64,000 bases of DNA, taken from contig NZ_JAATEN010000001.1 in assembly GCF_012034935.1 (NCBI RefSeq), positions 62,001 to 126,000 of the forward strand, read 5' to 3'. The notes beneath the pieces are model-generated. The model saw only the letters and a program-made list of their open reading frames with translations, made no database searches and was not told the origin of the DNA. This DNA is from Streptomyces zingiberis. Its GTDB lineage: Bacteria > Actinomycetota > Actinomycetes > Streptomycetales > Streptomycetaceae. Both the position numbers and the translations under genes were made by a program. Shown here one piece after another: positions 16,501-24,975 of this stretch; the stretch's first letter is position 1, and each line of letters opens with the position of its first letter.

Positions 16501-17166
16501 GGCGACCCCGGTGAGGAAGACGGTGACCAGGAGGACGGCGGTGGCCGTGTCGGGCGTCCAGTCGATCCACAGCGGGGCGACGACCAGCAGGGCCACCCGG
16601 AGCGCGTCGGCGCCGATCATCGTCCAGCGGCGGTCGAGCAGCGCGCCCGTGCCGCCCTTGCGGGAGGAGCCCTTACCGGGGGTGCCCTTGCCGGGGGCGC
16701 CCGCGTCCGCGGGCTTCTCCCCGGGCACGGCACCGGCCTTCCCCGGCTCCGCCGGGGACACCGCGCCGCCGCCCGCCGGCTCCGCCCCGTCCGCCGCGGC
16801 CGGCCGCGCCGGGTCCGGGGAGGGGTCCGGCCTCCGGCCGTCGCCGATGAGCGAGGTGAGGGGGGTCAGGAGCACCGCCCCGAAGAGGAAGGAGGTGAGG
16901 ATCCGCACGGCGAGGACGGCGGCCACCGCGAAGGCCGCGCCCCGGTACCCGGGGCCGAAGGTCTCCGCACCCACGGCGGCCTGCAAGGTCAGCACCACGA
17001 GGACCAGCAGGGCGAGGCAGTCGCCCACGCCGCCGACGAGCTGGGCGCTCCACAACCGCCTCAGTGGGGGGAATCGCAGCAGTGCTCGCACGGCGCGTTC
17101 GCGGGAGTCTGCGGCAAGGTGGTCCGTGGGGGAACTCACGACCGTGGGCTGCTCGGCACGCGTCAT
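13567..17166 (-). CDS. tmk: thymidylate kinase fused to an N-terminal MFS-like membrane domain
   Basis: A 1199-residue multidomain protein. Residues about 30-560 are a many-helix membrane region of MFS-like type with a Gly/Ala/Pro loop; the kinase domain follows, with P-loop GGDGAGKST at 579-587, the DR(Y) segment SDRYIDSSVAYQG and the DxxPE-like LDIAPETARERF. It phosphorylates dTMP to dTDP. After the kinase come about 150 residues of Glu/Arg/Ala-rich coiled coil and a disordered tail with repeated ETAVLP-type motifs. Long Tmk proteins with this membrane fusion occur in other Streptomyces as far as I recall, whereas the enzyme elsewhere has about 210 residues. The partner function of the membrane part is unknown. 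Confidence 0.93.
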   Translation of the reverse strand: MTRAEQPTVVSSPTDHLAADSRERAVRALLRFPPLRRLWSAQLVGGVGDCLALLVLVVLTLQAAVGAETFGPGYRGAAFAVAAVLAVRILTSFLFGAVLLTPLTSLIGDGRRPDPSPDPARPAAADGAEPAGGGAVSPAEPGKAGAVPGEKPADAGAPGKGTPGKGSSRKGGTGALLDRRWTMIGADALRVALLVVAPLWIDWTPDTATAVLLVTVFLTGVAERLWTICRESAAPALLPSVPAGDDAVRPLPDNLDALRRLSQRTGFVALPLAAAVLVVVTLFSNLLGAVVEWFHLHQVALGSYVAAGLFAACVSILYFVELPGGRTPRVPSPLAGLRRPRGGGRADKGRTGAVPLLVAACAAVAGAIASAVGVAVLHIDDLGGGPVGFALLVLALTGGTVLGIRSAPKVLPALSRRRMLALSTALAGLALLAVGLTPDPATVLFLAVVAGAAAGIAASTGHTLLDQETEELRRGRVTDHLHAVVRVATALAAVAAPLLAAGIGPHRLAGGRFVFAHGGAGFTLMLTGALLLPVAALVLIRTDDRSGVPLRRDLRDALRGGDPDRRSPAGNGFFIAVEGGDGAGKSTQVETLAEWIRSKGHEVVVTREPGATAIGKRLRSILLDVASSGISPRAEALLYAADRAEHVDSVVRPALERGAVVISDRYIDSSVAYQGAGRDLSPTEIARISRWATDGLVPHLTVLLDIAPETARERFTEAPDRLESEPPEFHQRVRAGFLALAAADPARYLVVDAGQEPQAVTTVARHRLDQVLPLSEAEIRAREEARRAAEEEARRRAEEEAARKAEEERQERERQEQLARLRAEEEERKRREAEQARVAEARRQAEEARRRAEEAQARAEEERRRREAEETRRRAEEEQVRRQQAEEERLRREADERRQERQRKAEEALLRAERERQAAERAAATPGGEQGRPDGAAVDEAPTVQTPAPGVAPAAGGRGTDGGPGGAGPDGETTQPVPTPRTGRPAPEAGETALLPQVPGDAGPGGGDRTDRGSGADGPDGTAPLPRVSEADETAVLPQVPEAGDREWPDAERAAGRAADETAVLPPVRPDEPPRGGQPSAGSRQGPPPRAGGAGEGVPPWLAREDEARGAAGDGDGERTRELPQAGRAGEPGGGPEEHQGPGAQRYGRGGRRRPDWAEETPLDDLPTLADELLGPREDPREGAWGEGDDGRGGRGRRG

Positions 17167-17677
17167 CCGGCCAGCCTATCCGGACTGGCCGAATACATGC
17201 CGAGCGGTCCCGCCAAGCTGTGGACAACGCCCGGCCGGCTGCCCGCCCGGCACCACGGACGGCCGAACGGGCCCGTCCGTGCGGCCCGCCTCCGCGGCCC
17301 GCACCGGGGGCGGTCCGGCACGGACGGAGAGGCCGCCCGCCCCTTCTGACGAACCGTCCGCCCGCGCCCACGGCCCGCCGGGCACGCCGGGACAGGCCCG
17401 GCGGGGGTCCGCGACCGGCTGCCACGGGCCGTGGCGGATGGTCGCCGACGAGGAGATGGTCTCCGGGACCGTCCCTCCGCGCTCTCGCGTGCCGCCGACC
17501 CGCGCGGCACGGCCGACCGCGCGGCACGGCCAGCCGACGCGACCGGAGTCCGGAAGCGGTGGCGCGGAACCCGGTCCGGCCCCGGTCCCGCGGACGGGTG
17601 GACCCCGGCGGAGTGCCACCGGGAGGCCACCGTCCCGTCCGCGTCCCGTCCGTCGGGCGGGCAGGCGGGCGGCTCGC
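17167..17677. other. intergenic region between topA and tmk
   Basis: About 510 bases with no convincing gene on either strand. It must contain the tmk promoter and the topA 3' end. I see no strong hairpin or repeat. Confidence 0.5.
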
Positions 17678-20605
17678 CTACTCGCCCGTTTCCGCCCCCG
17701 AAGCGCTGCGCGCCGGGGTCTTCCCGGCCGCCTTCGCCGCCGTCCCGGCCGTGGTCTTCTTGGCGGCGGCCGTGGCCGCCGCCTTCTTGGCCGGCGCGGA
17801 GGCCTTCTTGGCGGCCGTGGCCGTCTTCTTGGCCGCCGTCTTCTTCGTGGCGGTCTTCTTCGCCGTCTTCGTGGCGGTCTTCTTGGTGGCGGCCTTCTTC
17901 GCCGTCTTCTTCACCGGGCCCTTGGCCCGCTTCTCGGCGAGGAGTTCGTAGCCCCGCTCCGGCGTGATCGTCTCGGGGTCGTCGTCCCGGCGCAGGGTCG
18001 CGTTGGTCTCGCCGTCCGTGACGTACGGGCCGAAGCGGCCGTCCTTGACGACCACCGGCCGCTCGCTCACCGGGTCGGTGCCCAGCTCCTTCAGCGGCGG
18101 CTTGGCGGCGCCCCGGCCACGCTGCTTGGGCTTGGAGTAGATCTCCAGCGCCTGCTCCAGCGTGAGCGTGAACAGCTGCTCCTCGCTCTCCAGGGAGCGC
18201 GAGTCGGTGCCCTTCTTCAGGTAGGGGCCGTACCGGCCGTTCTGCGCGGTGATCTCCTCGCCCGACGCGGGATCGGTGCCGACCACCCGGGGCAGCGACA
18301 TCAGCTTCAGGGCGTCCGCCAGCGTCACGGTGTCCAGCGACATCGACGCGAAGAGCGAGGCCGTGCGCGGCTTGACGGCGTTCTTGCCGGTCTTCGGCGT
18401 GTCCTCGGGCAGCACCTCGGTGACGTACGGGCCGTAGCGGCCGTCCTTGGCGACGATCTTCCGGCCGGTCTCCGGGTCGGTGCCCAGCTCGAAGTCGCCG
18501 CTCGGCCTGGCCAGCAGCTCCTCCGCGTACTCGACGGTCAGCTCGTCGGGCGGCAGGTCCTCGGGCACGTCGGCGCGTTGGCCGACCTCGCCCACCGCCC
18601 CCTCCGGCGGCGGGGCCGTGCGCTCGACGTACGGCCCGTAGCGGCCGACGCGCAGCACGATGCCGTCGCTGACGGGGAAGGAGGAGACCTCGCGGGCGTC
18701 GATCGCGCCCAGGTCGGTGACCAGTTCCTTGAGGCCGCCGAGGTGGTCGCCGTCACCGTTGCCCGCCTCCGCGGCGGCGCCCGCGCCGGCCGGGGCGCCG
18801 CCCTCGGAACCGAAGTAGAAGCGGCGCAGCCACGGCACCGACTGGGCCTCGCCCGCGGCGATGCGGTCGAGGTCGTCCTCCATGCGGGCGGTGAAGTCGT
18901 AGTCGACGAGCCGGCCGAAGTGCTTCTCCAGCAGGCCGACGACGGCGAAGGAGAGGAAGGACGGCACGAGGGCCGTGCCCTTCTTGAAGACGTAACCGCG
19001 GTCGAGGATGGTGCCGATGATGGAGGCGTAGGTCGACGGCCGGCCGATCTCCCGCTCCTCCAGCTCCTTGACGAGGGACGCCTCGGTGTAGCGGGCGGGC
19101 GGCTTGGTGGCGTGGCCCTCGGCGGCGAGTTCCTCGGCGGTGAGCGGGTCCCCCTCGGTGACCTGCGGCAGCCGGCGCTCGCGGTCGTCCAGCTCGGCGT
19201 TCGGGTCGTCCGCGCCCTCGACGTACGCCTTGAGGAAGCCGTGGAAGTTGATGATCTTGCCGGAGGCGGAGAACTCGGCGTCCCGGCCGTCGCGGGCCCG
19301 GCCGGCCACCTTCACCGTCACGGACTGGCCGGTGGCGTCCTTCATCTGGGAGGCGACCGTCCGCTTCCAGATCAGCTCGTAGAGGCGGAACTGGTCGCCG
19401 GTCAGGCCCGTCTCGGCCGGGGTGCGGAAGCGGTCGCCGGAGGGGCGGATCGCCTCGTGCGCCTCCTGCGCGTTCTTGACCTTGCCCGTGTACAGCCGCG
19501 GCTTGTCCGGCAGGTAGTCGGCGCCGTAGAGCTGGGTGACCTGGGCGCGGGCGGCGGCCACGGCGGTCTCGGAGAGCGTCGTGGAGTCCGTCCGCATGTA
19601 GGTGATGAAGCCGTTCTCGTACAGCTTCTGCGCGATCTGCATCGTCGCCTTGGCGCCGAAGCCCAGCTTGCGCGAGGCCTCCTGTTGCAGGGTGGTGGTA
19701 CGGAACGGGGCGTACGGCGAGCGCCGGTACGGCTTGGACTCCACCGAGCGGACGGAGAAGTCGGCGCTCTCCAGGGCGGCGGCCAGCTCGCGCGCCGCGG
19801 CCTCGTCGAGGTGGAGGACGCGCGCGCCCTCCTTGAGCCGCCCCGTGGCGCCGAAGTCCCGGCCGGTGGCGACCCGGCGGCCGTCGACGGCCGTGAGACG
19901 GGCCCCGAAGGACCCGGGCTCGCCGCCGCCACCGCTTCCGGCCGCGGCGAAGGTGCCGGTCAGGTCCCAGTACTCGGCGGAGCGGAACGCCATCCGCTCG
20001 CGCTCCCGCTCGACGACCAGCCGGGTCGCGACGGACTGCACGCGGCCGGCCGACAGCCGGGGCATGACCTTCTTCCACAGCACCGGGGAGACCTCGTAGC
20101 CGAACAGGCGGTCGAGGATCCGGCGGGTCTCCTGGGCGTCGACGAGGCGCTTGTTCAGCTCCCGCGGGCTGCGGACGGCGGCCTGGATGGCGTCCTTGGT
20201 GATCTCGTGGAAGACCATCCGGCGGACCGGGACCTTGGGCTTCAGGACCTCCTGGAGATGCCAGGCGATCGCCTCGCCCTCGCGGTCCTCATCGGTGGCG
20301 AGCAGCAGCTCGTCGGACTCCGCCAGCAGCTCCTTGAGCTTGCTGACCTGGCTCTTCTTATCCGCGTTGACGACATAGATGGGCTGGAAGTCCTGGTCGA
20401 CGTTGACGCCGAGCCGGGCCCAGGGCTCACCCTTGTACTTCGCGGGGATCTCTGCGGCGACTTTGGGCAGATCGCGGATGTGCCCGACGCTCGCCTCGAC
20501 GACATACCCCGGGCCGAGATAGCCCTTGATCGTCTTCGCCTTGGCAGGCGACTCGACGATGACGAGTCGGCGGCCGCCCTTCGCGGTCTCGCTGGTCGGG
20601 GACAA
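17678..20605 (-). CDS. topA: DNA topoisomerase I
   Basis: A 975-residue type IA topoisomerase that relaxes negative supercoils. The Toprim domain has the catalytic Glu in VIVESPAKAKTI and the metal acids in TDEDREGEAIAWH; the nucleophile is Y336 in FITYMRTDSTT. Instead of zinc fingers, the C-terminal part has repeated modules with DGRYGPYV-type motifs, then a Lys/Ala-rich tail (KKTATKTAKK and similar) typical of actinobacteria and thought to aid processivity. The start is assigned to the TTG at 20605, preceded by GGAGAGAAGAG and giving the conserved start SPTSETAKGG. Confidence 0.96.
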   Translation of the reverse strand: MSPTSETAKGGRRLVIVESPAKAKTIKGYLGPGYVVEASVGHIRDLPKVAAEIPAKYKGEPWARLGVNVDQDFQPIYVVNADKKSQVSKLKELLAESDELLLATDEDREGEAIAWHLQEVLKPKVPVRRMVFHEITKDAIQAAVRSPRELNKRLVDAQETRRILDRLFGYEVSPVLWKKVMPRLSAGRVQSVATRLVVERERERMAFRSAEYWDLTGTFAAAGSGGGGEPGSFGARLTAVDGRRVATGRDFGATGRLKEGARVLHLDEAAARELAAALESADFSVRSVESKPYRRSPYAPFRTTTLQQEASRKLGFGAKATMQIAQKLYENGFITYMRTDSTTLSETAVAAARAQVTQLYGADYLPDKPRLYTGKVKNAQEAHEAIRPSGDRFRTPAETGLTGDQFRLYELIWKRTVASQMKDATGQSVTVKVAGRARDGRDAEFSASGKIINFHGFLKAYVEGADDPNAELDDRERRLPQVTEGDPLTAEELAAEGHATKPPARYTEASLVKELEEREIGRPSTYASIIGTILDRGYVFKKGTALVPSFLSFAVVGLLEKHFGRLVDYDFTARMEDDLDRIAAGEAQSVPWLRRFYFGSEGGAPAGAGAAAEAGNGDGDHLGGLKELVTDLGAIDAREVSSFPVSDGIVLRVGRYGPYVERTAPPPEGAVGEVGQRADVPEDLPPDELTVEYAEELLARPSGDFELGTDPETGRKIVAKDGRYGPYVTEVLPEDTPKTGKNAVKPRTASLFASMSLDTVTLADALKLMSLPRVVGTDPASGEEITAQNGRYGPYLKKGTDSRSLESEEQLFTLTLEQALEIYSKPKQRGRGAAKPPLKELGTDPVSERPVVVKDGRFGPYVTDGETNATLRRDDDPETITPERGYELLAEKRAKGPVKKTAKKAATKKTATKTAKKTATKKTAAKKTATAAKKASAPAKKAAATAAAKKTTAGTAAKAAGKTPARSASGAETGE

Positions 20606-20944
20606 CTTCGCTCTTCTCTCCGTGGACGCTCGGTGAATATCACTGCCAGTTCTGTGGCGGCGGTGTCGTGGCGTTGCGGAGTGTGACGGTACCTCCCGCC
20701 CCGTTGTCAAGCGGGGAAAGCCCGCAACGCCACTCGAACGGTAACCCGACAAGGGGGGTGTATGCCGCCGTACCGCCGGGACCCCGCCAACCTCACATCG
20801 AACGTCCCCGCCGCACGCGTCGTTTCCCGGGTGCTTGCCAGGGCCCCGAGTCCGGCTGGCAGGATGGCGGTGCCGGGACCGGCCCGGCCCTGTCCACCGC
20901 GTCCGGCGATCGCACACCTGTCGCACATCAATCGGGGGAAGCCC

Positions 20945-21397
20945 ATGTCCAACCCTTACGGCCCGCCGCCCCAGGACCCCAACAGCGGTTACGGCTACCC
21001 GCAGCAGGCCGGCCAGCAGCCCTACGGCCAGCAGCAGCCCTCCTACGGCTATCCCGACCAGGGCGCGCAGCAGCAGCCCTACGGCCAGCCGGCCGCCGGC
21101 TACGGCTACCCCCAGCAGCCGCCCGCGCCGGCGGGGCAGTACACGGGCGACCCGAACGCCCCCTACGGCTACGACCCCTACGGCCGCCCCTACTCGGACA
21201 AGTCGAAGATCGTCGCGGGCGTTCTCCAGTTGTTCATCGGCACCCTGGGCATCGGCCGCTTCTACACCGGGCACACCGGCATGGCGCTCGGCCAGCTCTT
21301 CACCCTCGGCGGCTGCGGCATCTGGTCCCTGATCGACGGCATCATGCTGCTCACCGGCCAGCCCACCGACGCGCAGGGCCGCCCGCTGCGTGGCTGA
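20945..21397 (+). CDS. TM2-domain protein with Gln/Tyr/Pro-rich N-terminus
   Basis: A 150-residue membrane protein. Residues 1-85 are a low-complexity PYGQQ/YGYPQQ region, probably disordered and cytoplasmic. The C-terminal 65 residues are a TM2 domain: IVAGVLQLFIGTLGIGRFY, a short GHTGMALGQL turn and a second helix. The start is ATG at 20945 with GGGGGA upstream. It is divergent from topA and overlaps the DUF2752 gene by eight bases. TM2 proteins have no settled role. The TM2 part is nearly identical, also at the DNA level, to the protein at 22338. Confidence 0.92.
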   Translation: MSNPYGPPPQDPNSGYGYPQQAGQQPYGQQQPSYGYPDQGAQQQPYGQPAAGYGYPQQPPAPAGQYTGDPNAPYGYDPYGRPYSDKSKIVAGVLQLFIGTLGIGRFYTGHTGMALGQLFTLGGCGIWSLIDGIMLLTGQPTDAQGRPLRG

Positions 21398-21971
21398 CCC
21401 GGCAGGCCACCCGGGTGGCGCGGAGGGCGGCGAGGACGCAGCGGGCGACGAGGACGCGGCGGGCGCCGCCGGCCCCGCAGGGGCCCCGTGGCCCGGGGAC
21501 GCCGCGGCCTCCGGCGCCCCGGGCGCCGGATCCGCCGGGGGCACGCACTCCGGATCCGCCGGGGGCGTGCGCGCCCGACTCCGTCGCGCCCGCGCGCACC
21601 CGGCCGCCCCGCCCCTCGGAGCACTGGCGGCCGGGGCGGCCGCGGCGGCGTACCTCTACCGCACCGATCCGCACCGCCCCGGGCAGTGGCTGCTGTACTG
21701 CCCCTTCAGGTGGCTGACCGGGCTGGACTGCCCCACCTGCGGCGCCACCCGCATGGTGTACGACCTGATGCACGGCGACCTCGCCGCCGCCTTCCACGAC
21801 AACGCCGCCCTGCTGCTGCTCGGCGTCCCCGCCGGCCTCTGGCTCGGCTGGCGCTGGCTCCGTGAGGGCCTGCGCGGACGGCGCTACCGCCCCTCACCCC
21901 GCCGGGCGACGCTGGTGACGGCGCTGACGCTGACGGTCCTGTGGGGGATCGGGCGGAACGTGGTCGGCTGA
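21390..21971 (+). CDS. DUF2752 membrane protein
   Basis: A 193-residue protein starting with GTG at 21390, inside the last codons of the TM2 gene. After an Ala/Gly-rich hydrophilic N-terminus of about 70 residues come a first helix, the signature C-P-x-C-G-x-T-R (LDCPTCGATRMVYDLMHGD) and two more helices. DUF2752 proteins are often found beside TM2 genes in actinobacteria, suggesting a joint membrane function that is still unknown. The overlap shows translation coupling to the TM2 gene. Confidence 0.92.
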   Translation: MADPAGHPGGAEGGEDAAGDEDAAGAAGPAGAPWPGDAAASGAPGAGSAGGTHSGSAGGVRARLRRARAHPAAPPLGALAAGAAAAAYLYRTDPHRPGQWLLYCPFRWLTGLDCPTCGATRMVYDLMHGDLAAAFHDNAALLLLGVPAGLWLGWRWLREGLRGRRYRPSPRRATLVTALTLTVLWGIGRNVVG

Positions 21972-22337
21972 GCCCCATCCCACCGTGGTCCCACCGTGGT
22001 CCCACCGTCCTCCCCGGCGCCTTCCGTGCTCCCCCACGCCCCCAGAGCGCCGCGGTCTCCCCCGGCGCCTCGGCCGTCCCCGTGCGGGGCGCCGGATGCG
22101 GCGCGCCGCACGGCGAAGAGGGGCCTCGTCTCCCTGGCGTACCGGACGTTCCGGCAGCGTGATGGGGGAAAGACCGGTGCCGGTCCGAAGGCCGTACGCA
22201 TCGATCACCGATCGATCACAATCCGCCCGCAGGTGCAACTGGCCGGTTCCCTCAGGGGTCAGTTTGATCACCGCGACGACGTCCCCAGGTCCCGCGGGTG
22301 TCAGCCACCGTGAGATACCCGAGAGAGAGTCCCGCTC
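21972..22337. other. intergenic, 366 bases, with 12-bp direct repeats
   Basis: GTGGTCCCACC-type repeats (CCCACCGTGGT, two and a half copies) at 21977-22008. Further on, CGATCACCGATCGATCAC near 22202 is a small palindromic cluster that could be an operator for the second TM2 gene. No gene was found. Confidence 0.45.
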
Positions 22338-22595
22338 ATGTCCTACCCCGCTCAGCCTCCGGCCGTCGCTCCCAACGGGCAGCCCTACTCGGAGAAGTCG
22401 AAGATCGTCGCCGGCATCCTCCAGCTGTTCATCGGCACCCTCGGCATCGGCCGCTTCTACACCGGGCACACCGGCATGGCGCTCGGCCAGCTCTTCACCC
22501 TCGGCGGCTGCGGCATCTGGGCCCTGATCGACGGCATCCTCTTCCTGACCAGCAACGACCGCACGGACAGCGAGGGCCGCGTCCTCCGCGGCTGA
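22338..22595 (+). CDS. short TM2-domain protein, paralogue of the one at 20945
   Basis: An 85-residue protein consisting of a short Pro-rich leader and a TM2 domain. From EKSKIVAG to the end of the second helix it differs from the 20945 protein at only a few residues, and the DNA is nearly the same over about 125 bases, which suggests recent duplication or gene conversion. The start is ATG at 22338 with a GAGAGAG stretch upstream. It is followed by a strong hairpin. Confidence 0.92.
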   Translation: MSYPAQPPAVAPNGQPYSEKSKIVAGILQLFIGTLGIGRFYTGHTGMALGQLFTLGGCGIWALIDGILFLTSNDRTDSEGRVLRG

Positions 22596-22620
22596 CGAGC
22601 CGCCGGACCTCCGGCTCGCC

Positions 22621-22664
22621 CGGTACGGCCCGCCTCCCGGTACTCCGGGGCGCGGGCCGTACCG
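22621..22664. terminator. bidirectional terminator between converging genes
   Basis: Perfect 13-bp inverted repeat (CGGTACGGCCCGC / GCGGGCCGTACCG) with an 18-base loop. It begins 26 bases after the TM2 stop and lies 93 bases past the stop of the small minus-strand gene at 22757. Confidence 0.7.
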
Positions 22665-22756
22665 CGTCCGGGGCCGCCCGGCGGCCGAGGCGGCGGCGTG
22701 CCGTCAGGCACCCCCGGCCGTCTCCGGCGCCCGGGCGGTCAGGCGGGTCAGGCGGG

Positions 22757-22954
22757 TCAGGCCGACAGCAGCAACCACGCACCGGTGATCAGGGCAGCCG
22801 GGCCGAAGACCAGCACCAGCGGAACCGCCAGCGGCGATTCCACGCCCTCCACCAGCGGCGCACGACCGCGCAACCGCATCCCCGCCCACGCCAGCAGAGC
22901 CGTTCCGAACAGTACGAACACCGTCCCGGCGAATATCGCCGGCCCGCTCTCCAT
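22757..22954 (-). CDS. small two-helix membrane protein
   Basis: A 65-residue protein made of two hydrophobic helices (IFAGTVFVLFGTALLAWAG and PLVLVFGPAALITGAWLLL) joined by a basic/acidic loop. The ATG at 22954 has GAGGGGG at good distance upstream; an adjacent GTG at 22957 is an alternative. Codon use is GC-rich at third positions, supporting a real gene. No family is recognised. Confidence 0.75.
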   Translation of the reverse strand: MESGPAIFAGTVFVLFGTALLAWAGMRLRGRAPLVEGVESPLAVPLVLVFGPAALITGAWLLLSA

Positions 22955-23430
22955 CACTGCGCACCCCCTCAGGACTGTCCCGTCATCCGCGGTGGGCCGG
23001 CGCGCGGCGCCGGATGCGGTGCGTCGCGGGGTGGTGGAACGTTCGCCTACCGGATGTACGCGGACGGTCCGGCGGCGCGGCGCGGACCCCCCGGCCGGAG
23101 GCCGGCGGAACGCCGTAACCGTCGCCCCGCGCCGCCGGGATGCGGACGGCTCCCGGCACCGGGCCCGGTCCCGCGCCGGAGCGTGCCACAGCGGAAGGAC
23201 ACCGGAGCGAACGCGCGATGAACAGCGGCCCGTGGGCGGCGTCCGCCACGCGGCCTCGGCGGAGCCGCTGCGAGCCACCGGGCGGCAGGCAGACGGCGGA
23301 GGGCGGACCGCAGCAGGCAGTCGGCAGGCGCCAACCAGCAGACGGCAGGCGGCAGGCGGCAGGCGGCAGGCGGCAGACCGACGATCGCCGCGGCCGGCCG
23401 GGACGCCGCCCGCCGGGGACGCCCGCGGTC
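22955..23430. other. intergenic, 476 bases, with a 7-bp tandem repeat
   Basis: GGCAGGC occurs about 4.7 times head to tail at 23344-23376, about 55 bases from the methyltransferase stop. The promoter of the small membrane gene should be near 23000. No gene was found. Confidence 0.5.
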
Positions 23431-24975
23431 TCACTCCACCGGGATCAGAAAGCCCTGTTCGACGAGGAGCCGCACCGCCTCAGGTGTCCGGTCGCGCAAC
23501 AGCACCGGGTCCTCTCCCAGCAGCTGCCCGATGGCGTCCAGGATCCGGCCCGCGGGGAGCGTGCCGTCGCAGGCGCCGGCGAAGCCCGCGCCGACGGTGT
23601 CCACGGTGGTCGCCCGTCGCATCCCGCGGTGCCGGCGCAGCACCACGTGCTCCGGGTCCTCGGCCCCGGGCGGCCCGATCTGCTCCTGCACCACGTCGTC
23701 GGCCAGCCGGAAGCGCGCGGCGAGCAGCGCGGCGTCGTCGGTGCGGCGCAGGAAGTCCTGGCGGGCGAAGTGGTCCCGCACGGACCGGCCCAGCGGCTGC
23801 TCCACCGGGTGCGGCCACTCCTCCACGACGACGGAGGGCCGGGCCGCCCCGGACCGCCGTACGGTGATCCAGCCGAAGCCGACCGCCGCCGTCCCGCGTG
23901 CCTCGAAGGCGTCCAGCCAGGCCTCGTAACGCGCGGCGTACGCCGCGGCGCCCGCACGGTGGTCCCCGGCGTCCCGCAGCCACAGTTCCGCGTACTCCGC
24001 GACGTCCTGCACCTCGCGCTGCACGATCCAGGCGTCACAGCCCGGGGGCACCCAGGAGCGGACCCGCTCGCGCCAGTCCTCGCCGCGCACCTGTTCCCAG
24101 TTGGCGAGGAGCTGGCAGTGACCGCCGTCGGCGAGGTGATCGGCGGACCGCCGGACCAGGGTGCGGCACAGGTCGTCGCCCGCCATGCCGCCGTCCCGGT
24201 AGGTGAGGCGGGCACCGGGGGAGATGACGAACGGGGGGTTGGAGACGATGAGGTCGTAGGGGGCGTCCGCGGCGACCGGCTCGTAGAGCGAGCCCTGGCG
24301 GAGATCGGCCCCGGGCGCGCCGGAGAGCGCCAGCGTGAGCCGGGTGAAGGCCAGCGCGCGCGGGTTGACGTCCGTGGCGGTGACGTGGGCCGCGTGCCGG
24401 GTGGCGTGGAGGGCCTGGACACCCGAGCCGGTGCCGAGGTCCAAGGCGCGCGCCACGGGCTCGCGGACGGTGAGGCCGGCGAGCGTGGTGGACGCCCCGC
24501 CGACCCCGAGGACGAGCCCGGAGCGATCCTCCCCGGCGCCCTGCCCCGCGCCGCCCGCGCCACCGACGGCGCAGCCGGGGTCGGAGACGATCCACCAGTC
24601 CTCGTCCGCCGGGCCGCCGTAGGGGCGGATGTCGACACTCGCCCGCACGCCGTCCTCGTGGGTCCCGCCGTCGCGCAGCAACCAGCCCTCGGCGAGGCAC
24701 AGGTCCACGGGCAGCACCTCCGAAGCCCGGGCGCGGGGCACGACGGCGCGCAGCAGGAACAGCCGTACGAGCGTCTCCAGCGGCGAGCCGCCCCGGGTGG
24801 CGCGCAGGGCGGGCACGGTCTCGCCCCGGGCGAGCGCGGCGTAGGCCGGGGCGCCGAGGAGGTCCGGCAGTCCGCCGGCGGTGAAGGCCGTGGAGAGGAA
24901 GACCTCACGGAGGCGGGCGGGGAGACCGGTGGCGGCTCCCGGCGGGTCGGGCAGCGGCTGATCGTGCGTCGTCAC
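23431..24975 (-). CDS. SAM-dependent methyltransferase, HemK/PrmC-like core
   Basis: A 514-residue methyltransferase. An N-terminal domain of about 170 residues precedes the class I fold: SAM motif LDLGTGSGVQALHATRHAAH, TDVNPRALAF, then the N-methylase tetrad NPPF (YDLIVSNPPFV) used to methylate Gln amide or exocyclic amino groups. The C-terminal 170 residues are unique to this actinobacterial type. Substrate unknown: a protein glutamine or a ribosomal RNA base are the main options. The start is GTG at 24975, after GGGGCG. It stands alone between two repeat-rich gaps. Confidence 0.88.
   Translation of the reverse strand: MTTHDQPLPDPPGAATGLPARLREVFLSTAFTAGGLPDLLGAPAYAALARGETVPALRATRGGSPLETLVRLFLLRAVVPRARASEVLPVDLCLAEGWLLRDGGTHEDGVRASVDIRPYGGPADEDWWIVSDPGCAVGGAGGAGQGAGEDRSGLVLGVGGASTTLAGLTVREPVARALDLGTGSGVQALHATRHAAHVTATDVNPRALAFTRLTLALSGAPGADLRQGSLYEPVAADAPYDLIVSNPPFVISPGARLTYRDGGMAGDDLCRTLVRRSADHLADGGHCQLLANWEQVRGEDWRERVRSWVPPGCDAWIVQREVQDVAEYAELWLRDAGDHRAGAAAYAARYEAWLDAFEARGTAAVGFGWITVRRSGAARPSVVVEEWPHPVEQPLGRSVRDHFARQDFLRRTDDAALLAARFRLADDVVQEQIGPPGAEDPEHVVLRRHRGMRRATTVDTVGAGFAGACDGTLPAGRILDAIGQLLGEDPVLLRDRTPEAVRLLVEQGFLIPVE

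Noticed and set aside
17176..17619. Minus-strand 147-codon frame between topA and tmk
   Set aside because: No ribosome site, no domain and Pro/Gly/Arg-rich composition typical of non-coding high-GC sequence.
22080..23070. Shared 14-mer GGCGCCGGATGCGG near 22089 and 22997 as a duplicated operator
   Set aside because: The surrounding sequence aligns poorly and such GC-rich words are expected by chance in this genome.
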